Below, in pieces: positions 4,140 through 5,904 of a stretch of DNA of 5,904 nucleotides (the stretch's first letter is position 1; each line of letters opens with the position of its first letter). This stretch comes from CAYFJO01 sp964343305. GTDB taxonomy: Bacteria; Planctomycetota; Planctomycetia; Pirellulales; Pirellulaceae. The notes under the pieces were generated by a model. It was not told the DNA's origin. It searched no databases and saw only the letters and a program-made list of their open reading frames with translations. The stretch spans positions 1 to 5,904 of the forward strand of contig CAYFJO010000608.1 in NCBI GenBank assembly GCA_964343305.1, given 5' to 3'. Both the position numbers and the translations under genes were made by a program.

Positions 4140-5609
4140 TCAATCTTCTTGTGTTTTACTCGCACAAGGTAGTGTCAGTCGAAATGTGGAACCGCGGCCG
4201 ACTTCACTCTCGACTGACAACGCACCTTGATTAAGCTCGGCGTATCTTCTTGACAACGCCAGTCCAAGTCCAATCCCTTTCACTTTGTGGCTGTAAAGGG
4301 GCTCAAACACTGTATCCAATTCGTCTTCCTTGATCCCGTGCCCGCTATCTACAACCTCAATGGTTGCTCGCCCATCGACCGACGCAAGACACCGAAATGT
4401 AAGCGTACCACCATCGGGCATCGCTTGCACGGCGTTTTGTATAAGGTTGGCGAGAATGCGTTCAATTTGGCCAGCATCGCCTCGCATACAAACAGCATTT
4501 TTGCCGTCATCTTCTCGCTGGACAGATATGTTTTCGGGAACAAACACCACCGAAAGCGCTCGATCAACAACTTCGCCGGCTGGAGTATCTGTCACCTCCA
4601 TCTTAGGATTGCGGGCAAAATCGAGCAGTTCACTAACAATACGGTTCGACGTGAACAACGCTCGGTTGATCTCCGCAAATGCATCGCAAACGTCCTCGTT
4701 TTTGTCATTATTCGCACTTTCCAAAAAATACGCGGCGTTTTTGATGATGCCCAAGGGGTTGCGAACTTCGTGTGCGACGCTGCCCGCGAGCTGGCCAAGC
4801 GTGGCCAGCTTCTCCTTCCGCACGAGTTCTTCTTGCGCGTCTTTTAGCTCGCTCGTCCGCAGCCGCACGCGGTCTTCCAATTCTTCATTCACCTGCCGAA
4901 GTTCTTGCTCCGCACGCTTCAAATCCGAAACGTCGCGAACAATTCCCGTGAAGAGCCGCCGATCCGGTAGATTGGTCTCGCTCACCGCCAGGTTCATCGG
5001 GAACGTTGAGCCGTCTTTCCGTCTGCCAACAACCTCACGACCGATTCCGATGATCTTCTTTTCGCCTGATTTCAGATAATGCGCCAAGTATCCGTCGTGC
5101 TCGTCGCGGTACGGCTGCGGCATCAGCATCTTGATGTTTTGACCGATCACTTCGCTGGCGGCGTAGCCGAACAGTTGGCAGGCGGCTTGGTTCACCGATT
5201 CAACCGTTCCACGCTCATCGATCGTAACAATGGCGTCAACGGCACCATCGAGAATCGCCTGTAGGCGGCCAGTACGATCCGCCACTGACAGTTCCGACTT
5301 CTTGCGAAGAATGCAAACGATGGCAGTTACCCAGATTGCAAAAATCGCCAGGAACCTGTTCATGCCAACTTTCCAGATCTCCGTGTCGCCCGCTGGCGGC
5401 GAGATGAAGTAACCGATGACAGTTAGCAGTGAGCACAAAACGGCAGCAAAGACGATGTACAACGGACGCGGGCCAAACAGAGCGACTAAAACAACAGCGA
5501 TGTACGGAACACCGCCAGCGACGCCCAGTGGCTCAATGCGGTCGATCAGAAAGACGATTGCCGAGAGCACAAAAACTGCCATCAGCGTTGCGTTGGACCT
5601 ATTGGCCAT
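4140..5609 (-). CDS. FixL-like membrane histidine kinase with haem-type PAS domain
   Basis: This 489-residue sensor kinase starts at the ATG at 5609, chosen over a TTG at 5711 that would add 34 hydrophilic residues before the first membrane helix. Bases matching GGGTGGA lie 5 bases upstream. Four membrane helices (about 9-25, 32-47, 50-69, 85-102) precede a PAS domain (about 113-232). That domain carries the FixL haem signature RDEHDGYLAHYLKSGEKKII followed by GIGREV: H171 matches the proximal haem ligand (His200 of Bradyrhizobium FixL) and R191 the distal Arg220, while Arg206 is replaced by H177. A coiled-coil linker (about 228-266) leads to H280 in HEVRNPL. The ATPase has N388/N392, DSGHGI (421-426), FEPLY (435-439) and GIGLGL (445-450). 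Four helices, haem PAS and kinase are also the plan of rhizobial membrane FixL. The likely signal is oxygen or another haem ligand. Haem binding is inferred, not shown. It heads a three-gene operon. Confidence 0.9.
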   Translation of the reverse strand: MANRSNATLMAVFVLSAIVFLIDRIEPLGVAGGVPYIAVVLVALFGPRPLYIVFAAVLCSLLTVIGYFISPPAGDTEIWKVGMNRFLAIFAIWVTAIVCILRKKSELSVADRTGRLQAILDGAVDAIVTIDERGTVESVNQAACQLFGYAASEVIGQNIKMLMPQPYRDEHDGYLAHYLKSGEKKIIGIGREVVGRRKDGSTFPMNLAVSETNLPDRRLFTGIVRDVSDLKRAEQELRQVNEELEDRVRLRTSELKDAQEELVRKEKLATLGQLAGSVAHEVRNPLGIIKNAAYFLESANNDKNEDVCDAFAEINRALFTSNRIVSELLDFARNPKMEVTDTPAGEVVDRALSVVFVPENISVQREDDGKNAVCMRGDAGQIERILANLIQNAVQAMPDGGTLTFRCLASVDGRATIEVVDSGHGIKEDELDTVFEPLYSHKVKGIGLGLALSRRYAELNQGALSVESEVGRGSTFRLTLPCASKTQED

Positions 5610-5904
5610 CAATTCCACCCAACAAATGTGATCCGTGGATTGTTTCGGCACAGAGTTGACACGTTCGGTGAAGCGTGGCAAGTTGTCGGTCCGATTCCAA
5701 CCCAGGTTCAAGAGGCGACAGGCGGTGGGAGTGGCGTTTCCATTACGCTGTTCGCAATCATACGCTTTGCGTTGATTGACCAGCGTCAGCCTGAAATCTT
5801 CAATCGGTGGTCTCAGTTTAGGGCATAACGTGGGGGAATCAACGTGCCTTGTTGGACGAAGCGGCTTCGCCGCGGGAGTGGTGAGCGGTTCTGCGAGATG
5901 GCAG
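5610..5904. other. Upstream region of the signalling operon, no gene supported
   Basis: These 295 bases should hold the operon promoter on the minus strand. TATGAT (minus strand, 5758-5763) is a fair -10 but lacks a matching -35, so I do not call it. Near the right edge are the direct repeats AACGTG (5827-5832 and 5841-5846) and a small inverted repeat, GCGGC 5861-5865 with GCCGC 5869-5873. An open frame from a GTG at 5830 runs off the window and cannot be judged. Confidence 0.4.

Noticed and set aside
5758..5786. TATGAT on the minus strand as the operon's -10
   Set aside because: There is no acceptable -35 at 16-18 bases, and the implied leader of about 140 bases has no support.
5830..5904. 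GTG-started open frame running off the right edge, and alternative hairpins at 5857-5873
   Set aside because: The frame is too short to assess and its GC-rich repeat-like stretch could be intergenic; the small hairpins are of a size expected by chance.

Overview
The window looks like a chromosomal segment of a planctomycete (Pirellulales-like). The grounds are moderate GC, several small proteins of a style I associate with that phylum, weak or absent Shine-Dalgarno sequences, and headless response-regulator genes. This taxonomic call rests on recognised style, not on a marker gene.

Left part (1-1818, plus strand): four small genes separated by structured non-coding DNA. They are a coiled-coil protein (266-553), an 86-residue protein (806-1066) followed by a good intrinsic terminator, a 75-residue protein (1158-1385), and a 108-residue excisionase-like winged-helix protein (1492-1818). 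The gap at 554-805 holds a run of back-to-back hairpins and a perfect 16-bp palindrome. The gap at 1386-1491 holds a bulged hairpin with an 11-bp perfect basal stem. Bases 1-265 contain nothing I can support.

Middle (1819-2268): no intact gene. On the minus strand there is a decayed C-terminal piece of a tyrosine recombinase (about 2045-2235), recognisable by family motifs but frameshifted at an A-run and lacking its active site. With the excisionase-like gene it suggests the remains of an integrated element. A 7-bp hairpin at 1886-1906 lies between the converging transcripts.

Right part (2269-5609, minus strand): a tight three-gene signalling operon. The first gene encodes a four-helix membrane histidine kinase whose PAS domain carries the FixL haem signature, including the proximal His and distal Arg, so it is probably a haem-based oxygen or redox sensor. 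Three bases later comes a protein made only of two intact receiver domains. After 77 bases comes a REC-histidine kinase (receiver first, kinase second). None of the three has a DNA-binding or enzymatic output domain, and no FixJ-like regulator is present. The likely logic is a phosphorelay in which haem-PAS kinase, REC-REC and REC-kinase pass signals to an output protein encoded elsewhere, or one lost where the recombinase relic now abuts the operon. Bases 5610-5904 upstream of the operon hold no gene I can support.
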